A DNA stretch of 64,000 nt from Otis tarda (GCA_026413225.1 CM048553.1:101104690-101168689); one strand, 5' to 3'; positions 1 to 10,310 are shown, counted from the first letter of the stretch. Translations and numbers: made by a program. The notes: generated from the sequence alone by a model not told the origin.

Positions 1-1249
1 AGAAAAAAAAAAAAAACACCACCACACACACCAAAAATTGCCAAAACCAAGAAAAACCCCGGAGAGTGTGTGCAAAGAGGGAGGGGGGGGAAGAAAAGAC
101 ATTCACTGAGTGGGAGAGATTAACGTGAACTGTCCCCCCCCTAAACTCCTGGGAGAGAAAGAGATCCACTCTCCCTCTCTTCTCTTTTCACTGAAATATA
201 ACACACATTCGGATCCCAGGGCTCTCAGACAGTCTCAACTGATAGACAGACACATCGAGCTGCTTTTCCTGCTTCAGTTTGTTACTCCTCCTCCTCTTGC
301 CCACGTCACCCTGACAATTACAAATAGGTCTCACACAAACCCATACCTGTCAATCTTTTTAATTGCTTTGTTTTCTTTTTTTTTTTCCCTTTCCCCCTTT
401 CCCCAAGCTAAACAATATGACAAAAAAAAAAAAAAAGAGGAAGTCTTAATACAGCGCGGCATAAAAGATTCCTCATGTGAGACACGCGTTGAGGGGGTTG
501 TTATTATAATCCACTTGCTAAAGTGCTGTGCAAGACGCATGTGCCGATTTAACTTCAGCAGAGGTCTTGTTCCAGCAGCAAACTTAAAAAAAAAAAAAAA
601 AAGAGGCAGGAGATGCTACCTCACCGTCGCACACGTCTAACCGGCACTGAATTAAAAATGATTTGTGGGAGATTACAGTTCATCCTTACTTTAAAATACC
701 AACAGATTGCAGAGCAAGAACTGCAGCATATGAGACATGCTGCTAATAGATTTTGCACAGTATGTGTCTTGGGATTTATATAATGTTAACTGCAAGAACA
801 GAAGGGTTCTTCCCTTTCTTTTTTTAAGTCCAGAAAGCAAATAAAAACTACCCAGCTGGTTCCTAAAGAAAAACACTCGGAACTGCAATTTTGCTCTCTT
901 TCGGGCAGAAGGGGATTTATCCTCTCTTGCTTTTAATTATTAATACCGCACAATCGGGCAATGAGCAGTTTACACCGGTAGGATGGAGTTAATTCTGGGA
1001 ATTACACGGGAGCTCCGTCGACATCGGTGCAACATCTCTATTACGTTCCCTGCCTCCCTCTCTCCCTCCCTCCGCGCAGTTGTACTAAGTTGGGATTGGC
1101 GACTCTATCAAAACATTTACTTTGGTGCCTTGACCCACTTGATTTCCTGCGCAGGTTCCCTCTCCCAAACGTATCCTACAGCGAATGGCGTTTTTTTTTT
1201 TTTTAAGGAAAAAAAAAAAATTCCTGACAGTAATAGAAAACGGGGGAAA
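1..1249. other. AT-rich 5' flank with homopolymer runs, no gene seen
   Basis: This stretch lies upstream of the PTGR3 CpG island. It contains several A-runs (around 4-16, 422-435 and 587-602) and T-runs, and CT-rich patches near 150-190. The open frames here are driven by homopolymers (poly-Lys, poly-Phe) and resemble no known protein. The divergent neighbour TSHZ1 would be transcribed leftwards through here if vertebrate synteny holds. A weak donor-like context exists on the - strand near 620-626, but no exon can be defended from sequence alone. Confidence 0.6.
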
Positions 1250-1526
1250 AAACCTTGCGACCTCAAGAAACCGGTAGCGGCCCGTTAACCTGGCGGGACG
1301 GGACGGAGTGTCCCGCCCGCCAAGGACATGCCGGTGGCGGGAAGCGCTTCCCCCTTTTAAATCCCCTCAAGGCGCCGCGCGCCGAGCCCGCGCCTCGCAA
1401 GCCGCCCCAACGGCCGCAACCGCCGCCGCGCGCGCCCCGGCCCCCGCGCCGCGTTCGCGCGCGGCCGGCCGGCCGGCAGGCAGGGAGACAGGCAGTGGCT
1501 CGGGGTTGATTCGTAGCACCTTGCGA

Positions 1527-1533
1527 GGAAGTG
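1527..1533 (+). promoter_or_regulatory. ETS-type site (GGAAGTG)
   Basis: This is a GGAAGTG core in the context CGAGGAAGTG, inside the CpG island upstream of PTGR3. ETS-family sites of this form are common in CpG-island promoters. The match is short, so binding is inferred only. Confidence 0.3.
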
Positions 1534-1549
1534 AACGTTTCGCACGGAA

Positions 1550-1556
1550 GGGGCGG
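1550..1556 (+). promoter_or_regulatory. GC box (GGGGCGG)
   Basis: A canonical Sp1-type GC box (GGGGCGG) lies about 700 bp upstream of the first PTGR3 ATG and close to the ETS-like site at 1527. Its function is inferred from motif and position. Confidence 0.35.
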
Positions 1557-1671
1557 AGCCTCCGCCCGCAGGCAGCGGCTCCTCGGCGGCGGCTAATAAC
1601 AACGTGGGGAGATTCGCGGCAACTTCTCCTCGCTTCTCTCACCTCATCGTTTATCGTGCTTTCCTCCTACT

Positions 1672-1673
<2 letters not shown>

Positions 1674-1703
<30 letters not shown>
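1674..1703 (+). repeat. T30 homopolymer
   Basis: This is an uninterrupted run of about 30 T residues inside the otherwise GC-rich promoter island. The length is likely to be polymorphic or inaccurately assembled. Such runs can also exclude nucleosomes. No retroposon body is seen next to it, so it is not obviously a SINE or processed-copy tail. Confidence 0.9.
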
Positions 1704-1704
<1 letters not shown>

Positions 1705-2028
1705 TAAACTAAAGAACGGGCTGGGGGGGTGATCCGAGGTTTCCCTGTCTCCTGCTTTTAAAATCCCTTAGTCAGAGGCAGCGTGCAAATTAAAAGCAAC
1801 CGTTAGGAGCAAATCCAGCCTTCTGTACCTCCGCCTCACTGGCAGAAAGAGCGCAGCCCCCACCTTGCCGTCCGTCCGTCAGGCAGGGGCAGGCGGTGCC
1901 CGTGTGTGTCTGTGTGTGTGCGCGGCGAGGCGGGTCCCGCGGGCCGGCGGGACGGGCGGCCGCCCGAGAGGGCCGGCCTTGCTGCCCGGTAACGCTAGCG
2001 GCGGCAGAAGACGACCTACTGCCGGGGA

Positions 2029-2038
2029 CCATTTTGCC
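2029..2038 (+). promoter_or_regulatory. YY1-like site (CCATTTTGCC)
   Basis: The CCATNTT core characteristic of YY1 is present in a GC-rich context about 230 bp upstream of the first in-frame PTGR3 ATG. Sites of this type often lie near transcription starts of CpG-island genes. Low confidence because the motif is short. Confidence 0.25.
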
Positions 2039-2262
2039 GCCGCTCCTCTGGCGGCATTTCCGCGTGGTGGAGGGGCTGGCTGGGTGGGGAGGGAGGACGC
2101 GGCAGGCTGCGGCTCGCTGCGCAGGGCTCTGTTTACACACGCGGATAGCTGCCCTGCGGGAGAGTTTCTCCTGCCGGCTCCGCGGCGGTGGGGTCCGGCG
2201 AGCTGCCTGCGGAATCCCGAGCTGGGTGAGGGGGGTGGGGCAGAGGAGAGCCGAGGCAGGGC

Positions 2263-2573
2263 ATGAGTTTTAGAGCAAGAAGTGGCGCTTTGCTGAGTTG
2301 CCGGGCACCGCGGGGCTGGTGGTGGTGGCGGCAGCTGCCGTCCTGCGCGGCGGTGGGTCCCGCCTGGTCCTACTTCGGTGGCAGCCGGCCGCGGCCCATC
2401 CTGGACATGTCCTACTCCCGTCACTTTCTGGATTTCCAGGGCTCGTCCATCCCCAGCTTCATGAAGAAGCTGGTGGTGACCAAGCTGAGCCAAAACTTCA
2501 GGGAAGCGGTTACCCTCCGGCAGGACTCCCCCGTGCCACTCCCGGGAGACGGAGACCTCCTCGTCAGGAACAG
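2263..2573 (+). CDS. PTGR3: PTGR3 (ZADH2) exon 1, prostaglandin reductase 3, N-terminal part
   Basis: This is the first of two coding exons of prostaglandin reductase 3, an NADPH-dependent enzyme of the zinc-free quinone-oxidoreductase/leukotriene-dehydrogenase branch of the MDR superfamily. The family member is known to reduce 15-keto-prostaglandins and to restrain adipocyte differentiation. Residues from [12 protein letters not shown] through the end (VTL, then [14 protein letters not shown]) match the human protein closely. The exon ends after AACAG with a GTGAGC donor at 2574, leaving a split Arg codon (AG plus A from exon 2). The chosen ATG (2263) is the first after an in-frame TGA at 2227-2229 and gives a 411-residue protein. 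A second Met at 2407 gives 363 residues. The human protein has 377, with only about 14 residues before the equivalent MSYAR. Both ATGs have G at -3. The 48-residue extension is Arg-rich, has four consecutive Trp and no acidic residue until Asp48, like a mitochondrial presequence. The start is therefore uncertain, but the exon identity is not. Confidence 0.92.
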
Positions 2574-2590
2574 GTGAGCCCCCGCCCCGG

Positions 2591-2610
2591 CCCCCCCCCC
2601 CCCCCCCCCC
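2591..2610 (+). repeat. C20 homopolymer just inside intron 1
   Basis: An uninterrupted run of about 20 C residues begins 18 bases after the exon 1 donor GT (2574-2575). It is a likely site of sequencing or length error, and the G-rich complement could fold into a quadruplex. It lies outside the coding sequence. Confidence 0.9.
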
Positions 2611-5600
2611 GCCCGACTTCCCGCACCCCGTGGCCTGCTCCCTCGCTTTGGAGACCGGCTCCAAAGTTGTACCAGCTGCCATCTGGCGACTGTTAATTTA
2701 ATTTTATTGTTGTTGTTTTGAACAGTTCGGTTGCCCCATCCACGTGTGTGGGGGTGACACTTCCTCTTCCTCCTCTTTCCTTGGGGGGTGGGTGTGTGGG
2801 CGCTGCTCCTGGCGTACCAAGGAAGAGAAGCACCCCAGGGCCTCCCCACCTTTGCCCTAGGCGGGGAAGAGGCAAGTTTTACGTTCAGCCAGCGTCGAGG
2901 AGGGAACTGAGGCGCCGGGAAGCGCTTGCGAGTCCTTCCCAGCTCCCTGCCCGGCCCGGTGACACGCACGTACCCCCGGGACGTGAGCGTGCCCCCGTCG
3001 TACCCACGCAGCTCTCCCGGGGACGCCCACACCGGCCGCTCTCCTCTCAGCCACCCCCGCCCTTGCTGCCCCGCCTGCCTTCCACCCCCCCCTCTCCCCC
3101 GCCCTCCCCGGCGCTGACCCGGAGCCAGCCGTGACTCACCAGGCGGGCAGAGGGCCGGGGCCGGCAGCCCCGGCCGCCGCGGCATCACCCCCGCCTCTGC
3201 GCGCCAAAAGCGGGCGGCGGGGAGGGGGCAGGGCAGGGGCCCGGCCCGGCGCGTCGCGGCCGCCCTGGTCAGGATGGGAGCCCACAGTTTAGAATGGAGC
3301 CGGGTCGGGCGGGGAGCGAGGAGGTGACATTTTGTTTGAACATAACACACCGTAAATCCCGCGCCAGCGCTAGGACGGCGCGTCCGGCGCGGTGACCGGC
3401 TCGCCATGAAATGAAGGCTCGGAGGGCAAAACGTGCGTCCCCCCAGCCGCTTCCATAAACCCGCTTGTTCTCGGTGGCTCCTTCCTAGGCGCTGTCATTC
3501 CTTTTAAAAGTCAGCCTTTTAAAGTTCGAAGGTTCCTCTGCCCACGAGGGGAAGCTGAAACTCTGGGAACTTGGGAGCAGGCTGCGTGGCTGGCACGGGA
3601 GAACAGCGCGCTCAGGTTCTTGTCAAGCAAGGAAATCGTAGTAACACCACATAGTTTGCCATGCTCTCTGTTGGAGCTTAGAGATGTTCAGAAGCACCAG
3701 GTTGGCTTGAGAACAACATTGGAAGTTCTGTTGAGGCAGTGTGTGACTGTGTATGGTGTGTGTAATCTCTAGCATGTGTCCATATGTAACTGAAACAGTA
3801 AAGAGAAGGGATAAGGAGAAGGAAGAACAGGGACTCCTCTAGGAGCCGATGGGAAAGCTTCTGTGGCACTTTAATCCGATGCTGACATCTCCCACTAGGA
3901 TTTCTGAGACCAAAATTCCTTCCAAACCTCCAAGTCTAAAACATTGTGTTGCTGCATCCACTAATGACCATGAAACAGTAATGGCATGAAACAGCCATCA
4001 GGCTGGAGTTAAATTCTTTTTTGTGGAAGAGGTCGCTTGAGATACAAGTAGCAGGTCTCTGCTGGGGTAATGCAAGGCAGAGTGACATCCTTGTTTCTCA
4101 AATCCCCTCCCCCACACACATGCACTTGGAGTCTTTCTCACTCCCCCCCTTTCCTGTGAATTTTTAAAATATATTCTTTTTTTTTTATACAGCTCCCAGT
4201 GTAACTCTTCCTTTCCCCCTCTCCCCCCTCCCTTTGCTGGGTGGGCTCCCTGGGTGCTAGGGGAATGTGCACACCGCATGGTAAAAAGGGCTGAGGCACA
4301 GAGCTTGTACCAGACTAAAGGCGGGAGCTGGTCCACAGATTCGGGCAGGCAATCACAGGGTTTTAACACATCAGCCTATTTCACACGTGTTCACACATGC
4401 ACGAGTGGGGTTGGAGGGGAGGGAGAGGTGAGTGATGAAGTCGAGATTTAGAGTTTATACGTTTCGTATTATTTGGGGTTCTGTGGCATTTCCTCTCTAT
4501 TTATTATTTTCTGGGGAATATCACAGAAGACACGGGATCACATTACTGAAAAACATTCTCTATATATGAGCTGCAGCAGGAAGCGAGTTCTGAATGTTTC
4601 CCCCCCTCTCGTCGCTCTGGGGAAGCATTTTCCCATCCTGAAAGGATGAGTCCCTGGCTTTATTTAGGTTTTGGGTTTGTTTTTTAAAAAAAACAAGCCC
4701 TTAATACAACTATACATTTTCTAATAGGTAGAAACATACAATTAAAAACAAAACAATAAAGGACTTGAGTTCCAAGAGTGCATTTGCGGATTCGTTCATT
4801 TTACTCCCAGTCACGCCCATGAATAGTATTAATTGCTTTGAGCTTTTTATGCAAAACAATCCTCATCCACCACAATAAAATCTGGTTTTGGATTTAGGGG
4901 AATGGGAAATTAAAATGTGCCGAGTTTCTGTGTGGATGGATATTTTAAAATAAGATGCAGTTAGGGAGAACTTTCTTCCCCTCTTTCTTCTCCTTTAGAG
5001 AACTAAGCCAGCAACCCTTATTTCTACTTTTTTTTATAAAGAAAAAAATAAGCTATCCTTCAGAAATTCTTCAAAACTAGATATCGATTTAAAGCTTTTT
5101 TTTTTTTTTTAACTTCGAATCTGTATAGGAGAGGAAGAGGAAGGGAAAAGATGAATAAAAAATCCTTAATGAAGCCGTTTAAGCCTACTATGTCTGTTTG
5201 TAGTGGTTGGGAGGGGGCGGGGGGAGCAAGGTTCATCTATTTTATTGCAGGAGAAGGACCCAAAAGCTATGAAGAGCTGGTCATTCCTAAAGTTGTTGGG
5301 GCATTTTAGAGATTTTCTTGAGGAAGTGACACCTTTCGTTTCCAAAATACCTGTAAGGATTTACTATTGGACTGGGAGATGGGAAAAAAGTTGATAGAAA
5401 AGGGAGTAAGAGGGGTTGAGAAAGTTTTTGAACCAAGGGACTGATGTATCACAGTGGGAAAAGTGGAGGACTATCCCTGCTGAGCATTTGGTCTAAATCA
5501 TGTTTTTCTTGCGTAGTACTGGTTTGGACAACTTTGTTTTGTCTGCGTTTAAGGCTGTGGTGCTGGTTTTCAGTGTCTCACGCTTTATTGTGGTACGAAA

Positions 5601-6289
5601 AGCAGCATTTCCTCCCCTCGGTGGTGTCCTCCTGTTTTCTGTAATAAACAATATGAGGGGGTTCAACACAGTCGAGTGTAAATAAAACGGGTGACTCAAT
5701 GTGCGTACTTATTTTGGGAAAAGCCAATCTCTAGCTTTTTTTTTTCCCTTCTCAGATTTACATCTTGAAATGTTGAAGGAGGAAGCCTCAATCGGAAACT
5801 GCTGAATTAAATAATACATTTTAAGTAAGAAAGTAAAGCAAGACAATATAAAAGATCTGAAAGGGGTCTTAAAACCCACCAGCACCCCAAGCAGTTGTTA
5901 CTTCTGTGCTCTCCTTTTTACGGTCTCAGAAGTTAGTAAATTGATCTTCAACTTGTGAATCGTACTTATTCCTACTTTTAAAAGCAAGATAGTCTAAGAA
6001 ACTGCGGGCACATCCTACAGCCTCCCTTCTGTCAGCTGGAATGACAAGCCAAATTAGACAATATATTTTAATCCAGACGCTGCGAACGATCGTTTTCATG
6101 TGCGGGGAATCGAAGAGACTAATTAACCTTTTTTTTTTTTCCTTTTTTTTTTTTAAAAAAAAAAAGCTGTACAACACGAACAGCAGTTTTCAGTTTGCAC
6201 ACAATAAAAAGAGAGTTTGAAAAAATTTGGAGGTGGGGGGGTAGAGCTGGGCGGCAGGCTGTATTGATTAATAGTGTAATAACAGACAC

Positions 6290-7210
6290 GGGGCGGGAGC
6301 GGGTGCGTGAGCACGCGTGTCTGTGTCTCTGTGCGTGGACGCGTGTGTGTGTGCACAGGGGGGCGGGGACGAGCTCCCCGCGCAGCGGGGCAGCCCGAGG
6401 GGCTTTGTCCGCCCCAGTCCACCGCCGGCCGCGGAGCCGGCAGCACCGCCCGGGCCGCTCCCGAGCTCCGCCTGTGCTGGCGGGCAGGGCCGGCGGCGCG
6501 GTGCCCCAGGCGCCCCGCATCTCGCCGTCGCCCGTCCGCCGCAGCACCGCGGGAAGCCCCGCACCTGGCCCGGCGCAGCGGGGAGGCGGCCGGGTAGCAC
6601 CGACTGCCGCGCCGCGGCCCCGGCAGCCGCACGGAGAAGTTGCGAAGCAGCCCGGAGCGGGAATGGTTCGCATCCTTTCCGGCCCCGCAACAAAAGCAGC
6701 CGTGCCCGTGCTGGAACCCTGCTCGCACGGCCGGCCCCGTCCCCGCACGCAAAGTTTGTGTTCTCAGCGGGTTATTTACCTGCCTTTGTGCTCCCCCCGC
6801 TGCCGGGCAGCGCTGAGCAGCGGGGGTAGACTGCTAGAGGGAAGGAGATGGGGACTTGTCACTACTGCCGCCGCCCTGCCTCCCCTTCCCTAGGTTGCGC
6901 TGCCCCCGCCGAGGGCACGGCTGCCCCGCACCGGGCCCAAGCAGCGGTGCGGCGGGAGGCTCAGCCTGGTGGGGAGCCAGGACCGGCCGGGGGCTGATGC
7001 GGGGGCTGCCGAGAGCCCGCGGCTGGGCGACAGGACCGGGGAGGGGACGAGCGCAGCTCCCCGCCGGCCTCCGGCCCGCAGCTGCCCTCCGCAGAGGCTG
7101 GGGTGTGCGGGCGAGAGGAGGCTGGTGCGGTGCCGGCGCCTCCCCCCTCCCTGCTGCGGGCCCTTCTCCCTGGTCCCGGGGGACGCGGCCTGCTGCTGCT
7201 GCTTTACCGG
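6290..7210. promoter_or_regulatory. Second CpG island, within PTGR3 intron 1
   Basis: This is a second block of dense CG dinucleotides and very high GC, separated from the first island by about 2.8 kb of ordinary AT-rich sequence. It has sharp edges near 6290 and 7210 and no supportable protein. Long frames on both strands are Arg/Pro/Ala-rich artefacts of composition. A CpG island here suggests an alternative promoter (PTGR3, antisense TSHZ1 or a non-coding RNA) or a Polycomb/CpG-rich regulatory element, as is common around developmental transcription-factor genes. The function is inferred from composition only. Confidence 0.6.
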
Positions 7211-8539
7211 TCTTTGTAGGGCTGTTAGCAGTACAGTGTGGGAGTTACCCTACAGCAGGATAATAGGGGATTTTTTTTGTACCTAGGAACGAGACGTAGG
7301 CATTTTCTGTTGCGGCTGAGCAGTAAATTGAAGGCAGAATTAAAAACAGCAACAGTCACCTTCACCTATTTTATGCATGGATCTGCTTATGCATACTTGC
7401 CTTTTTATATATAACACATTACGGTGGTGAAAGTTTGAGGCTCCCCATGCTGTAAAGAATGAAGGAAATGAAAATGAGAGAAGCGCTTTTAGTTCTCCTC
7501 GCTCTGTGTGCAGGCGGTTTAAAACTACACGCACGTATGAGTGGAGCCTATCGCTAACTGCAACAATTAGAAGCGTGCTGTTTGCCTACTTCTGCAGCTT
7601 TTGCACAGTTTCAAGTACACCTTTCAGGACATCGCTTCCATGTGTAGTAACAGTCCTGTTTCTTTTTGACATTTTCTAGTTAACAGGATCTCTTACCCGG
7701 TCTCGTTTCCCTGGCCTGTATAGAGATAGTATTGTGGAGGGTTTTTTTAAAAAAAAAGTTACTGAAGTGTTCTGTGTGTTTACTCTAAATCTTAACTTTC
7801 TTTTAGGCATTATTTGCTAGAGCTTAATCAAGTCGTGAGAATGTCTCTGTCCTTAAAAAAAAATTAATAAAATTGGCATCCATTTTCACCTGTTAGAGGT
7901 CAGTAGGACTTGATACTCAGTCTTACAATTTTAGTCCTTCTGTGCAAGGTTGTTTCGATGTGTTGCAGGTAATTTATATAAAGAAAAATATTTTAACGTT
8001 GACATTAGCTACATCAAAAGGCAAATTTGCTGTAGTGACTCTATCAATTAAAAAGTACTTGCCTACAGTAACATGACCTTGCAAATGACATTGATAGTTA
8101 ATATGATCGTTAGTCATTAACAGTATTATTATATTCAAAAATGTAAATTTGTTGCCAGAATCCACATATTTACCACTTTGCACATTTTATTCTTCAGTAT
8201 TTTCACATCTTGTATAAAGTGGACAACTAATTTTCATCCTTTAATCTTGTACATAATTATTTTTAGTTTGCTTCATTTGGTCAAATGGACCCGAGGAAAA
8301 TATAAGTTGGTTTTTATTCTTTTCTTCTAGCAAATTTATCTTTAATTCTATAGTAAGAGAATGTAAACTACGAAAGTCTGATAGAAGTAGTTTCTGGAGC
8401 ATACTCACTACTCAAATGCACCAAATAATCAGAAAAAAAAAATCTCATGCATATCCCACGAATCGAAATTGAAGATTTCTCATACGACAAAGGCTTGTTA
8501 AGGAATAAATCTCGTTAATACATTTTTGTTTTCTTCTAG

Positions 8540-9464
8540 ATTTGTCGGCATTAATGCATCTGACATAAACTACTCAGCCGGTCGATATGATGCATCAGTC
8601 AAACCCCCATTTGATATAGGTTTTGAAGGTGTCGGAGATGTGGTAGCATTAGGACTCAGTGCTAGTGCTGATTTTACAGTGGGTCAAGCTGTGGCCTACC
8701 TGAAAGCAGGTTCCTTTGCTGAATACACAGTTGTGCCTGCCAAACAAGCAGTTCCTCTACCCTCTGTGAAACCCGAGTTTCTTACTTTAATGGTAAGTGG
8801 CGCTACCGCATACATCAGTTTGAAAGAGCTGGGAGAGCTGTCTGAAGGCAAGAAGGTTCTGGTGACAGCAGCAGCTGGAGGAACGGGCCAGTTCGCGGTG
8901 CAGCTTGCAAAGAAGGCAAAATGCCATGTAATTGGAACCTGCTCCAGTGATGAAAAGGGTGGTTTTCTGAAATCCATTGGCTGTGACCGTACAATCAACT
9001 GTAAAACTGAAAATGTTGAATCTGTTCTTAGAAAGGACTACCCCGAAGGTGTGGATGTAGTGTATGAATCTGTTGGGGGAAAGATGTTTGACTTGGCTCT
9101 TAACTCCTTGGCTACCAAAGGGCGCCTGATAGTTATTGGGTTTATCGCTGGCTACCAAAGCCCTACTGGCCTCCAGCCCATTAAAGCAGAGTTTTTGCCA
9201 GCAAAACTATTGAAGAAGTCTGCCAGCATCCGGGGTTTCTTCCTGAACCATTACCTTTCTGAATACAAAATGGCTCTGAAGCACTTGCTCGAGATGTATG
9301 AAAGAGGAGACCTAGTTTGTGAGGTGGACTTTGGAGACATGTCTCCGGAGGGCAAGTTCACTGGCTTGGAGTCCGTGTTCCGTGCTGTAGATTACATGTA
9401 CATGGGAAAAAACGTTGGAAAAATTGTAGTTGAATTACCTCACTCTGTCAACAGTAAGCTGTAA
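8540..9464 (+). CDS. PTGR3: PTGR3 (ZADH2) exon 2, catalytic and NADPH-binding part
   Basis: This last coding exon encodes about 308 residues and completes the split Arg codon (AG/A) before [17 protein letters not shown]. It is collinear with human PTGR3 throughout. In the 411-residue numbering the N-terminal GroES-like (ADH_N) fold covers roughly residues 65-190. The Rossmann nucleotide-binding half covers roughly 200-340, with the glycine-rich AAAGGTG motif at residues 214-220. The conserved NYSAGRY segment lies at about 114-120. No catalytic-zinc ligand cluster is expected or seen in this branch. The protein ends NSKL and then TAA, giving a canonical peroxisomal targeting signal (PTS1). The frame is intact with no frameshift or premature stop, so the gene looks functional. 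The large single terminal exon matches the two-exon organisation recalled for the human gene. Confidence 0.96.
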
Positions 9465-9838
9465 AAACAGAACAATGATATAAATCAGAAGGGAGAAAAT
9501 GGGCACTTTATGCCTCAGAATTACTAGAAACAATTTCTTTTTTTAACCTTAGTAATAGGTATTATATTAAAAACCAGCATTAAGGTGTTAATTAAAAGTT
9601 TTGTGGTTTTGTTTCTGTTCTTGGAAGTGCCCAGATCGGTGGCTGTAGCACGGACTTTATGGACCTGTGTTTGATTCTGTCGCTTAGGCTAGCATGAGAC
9701 AAGAACATTGCTCTTGACAGAATAAGTCTTGATGCAGAGGCAGATTTAGTCTGTCAGACTGGTTTGATAATACTTTATATATAGTTCAGCTCAGGGAAAA
9801 AAAAAATTCTTTCAACAATTTTGATTCCCTGATTTAAA

Positions 9839-9844
9839 AATAAA
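9839..9844 (+). terminator. Alternative poly(A) signal AATAAA
   Basis: This is a perfect AATAAA hexamer 375 bp after the PTGR3 stop codon, followed by TTGTT-type sequence. It would give a short 3' UTR. Usage is unknown. Confidence 0.4.
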
Positions 9845-10286
9845 GTTGTTAGAACAAGACTAAGTAAAAGAGTCATATCTTGTGGTTGCTCTATTAATCT
9901 CTTGAAGTTTCTGGAAGAAATTATGCTCTTCATTTTTTGTCACAAACACGATAATCGTAATTCAGTTGCATCATGGATCATAGTAATATTCCTTGACTGG
10001 TTACACAGGGAACATTCATCCTCCAATTCTGACATGTCAGTAATATTAAGAAAAGCAACTTGACTTTTTTTTTAATTATGTCTTTCGTTAACTATAAACA
10101 ACCGTGCAGTTTTCTTTTAAATCTTTAACTACAGGTTGCAATATAATCTCATTTTCTTGCCTTTTCATTTGCTACTCTTTCTGTTTACTGTCTGGTCTCC
10201 CCTTTAGTCAGAATTACAAAATTATTGGAGTGGGGGTTTGAGCCGTGTTCACCTGTGTTCAGGTCTTGTATGTTTTTTGAAGATTT

Positions 10287-10292
10287 AATAAA
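10287..10292 (+). terminator. Probable main poly(A) signal AATAAA of PTGR3
   Basis: This is a perfect AATAAA hexamer about 820 bp after the stop codon. It is followed within 20-50 bp by a T/GT-rich downstream element (GTATTTGTGG). It is the best-formed cleavage and polyadenylation context close to the gene. Confidence 0.5.
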
Positions 10293-10310
10293 GTTTAAAA
10301 AGCTATTTAA

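Larger units (their letters stand above)
1250..3430. promoter_or_regulatory. CpG island spanning the PTGR3 promoter and exon 1
   Basis: The base composition changes abruptly to very GC-rich DNA with dense CG dinucleotides from about 1250 and declines after about 3430. Runs such as GGCCGGCCGGCCGG near 1472 and repeated GCGCGC tracts are visible. The island contains the first PTGR3 coding exon, so it is very likely that gene's promoter. No TATA box in a convincing position was found, which fits a CpG-island promoter. GC-box, ETS and YY1-like motifs lie upstream of the start codon. PTGR3 and TSHZ1 are known as a head-to-head pair in other vertebrates, recalled rather than checked, so bidirectional activity is likely. 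Confidence 0.75.
2574..8539 (+). other. PTGR3 intron 1
   Basis: The intron runs from GTGAGC at 2574 to a polypyrimidine tract and TTCTTCTAG ending at 8539, a standard GT-AG pair. It is about 6.0 kb long. It contains the tail of the promoter CpG island, a GC-poor middle (about 3450-6250) with T- and A-runs, the second CpG island at about 6290-7210, and an AT-rich end. No coding exon on the + strand could be supported inside it. An antisense exon-like element at 3140-3185 is discussed in the findings. Confidence 0.9.
9465..10310 (+). other. Probable PTGR3 3' UTR
   Basis: The AT-rich non-coding sequence after the TAA contains two good AATAAA hexamers (9839 and 10287). The second is followed by a GT-rich stretch, the expected form of a cleavage site. 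No ORF or repeat is seen. The end point is inferred, and longer 3' UTR isoforms extending to further AATAAA motifs (for example near 10641) cannot be excluded. Confidence 0.55.

Noticed and set aside
110..640. 176-residue frame with poly-Lys and poly-Phe
   Set aside because: It is produced by A- and T-runs, with no homology or splice evidence.
1879..2682. 267-residue open frame on the - strand
   Set aside because: It lies antisense to the PTGR3 promoter and exon 1, with low-complexity Gly/Pro/Ala sequence including a run encoded by the C20 tract. It is a CpG-island artefact.
2421..3407. 328-residue open frame on the - strand
   Set aside because: It is opposite PTGR3 exon 1 and GC-rich intron, with Gly/Arg/Pro-rich composition and no domain. 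Open length is a by-product of high GC (few stop codons). Only the small ATG-to-donor element at 3140-3185 is kept as a finding.
6119..6893. Several 140-232-residue frames on both strands
   Set aside because: All lie in the second CpG island, are Arg/Ala/Pro-rich and overlap one another in different frames. No known protein was recognised.
8696..9158. Antisense frames of 100 and 123 residues within exon 2
   Set aside because: They are shadows of the well-conserved PTGR3 coding frame.
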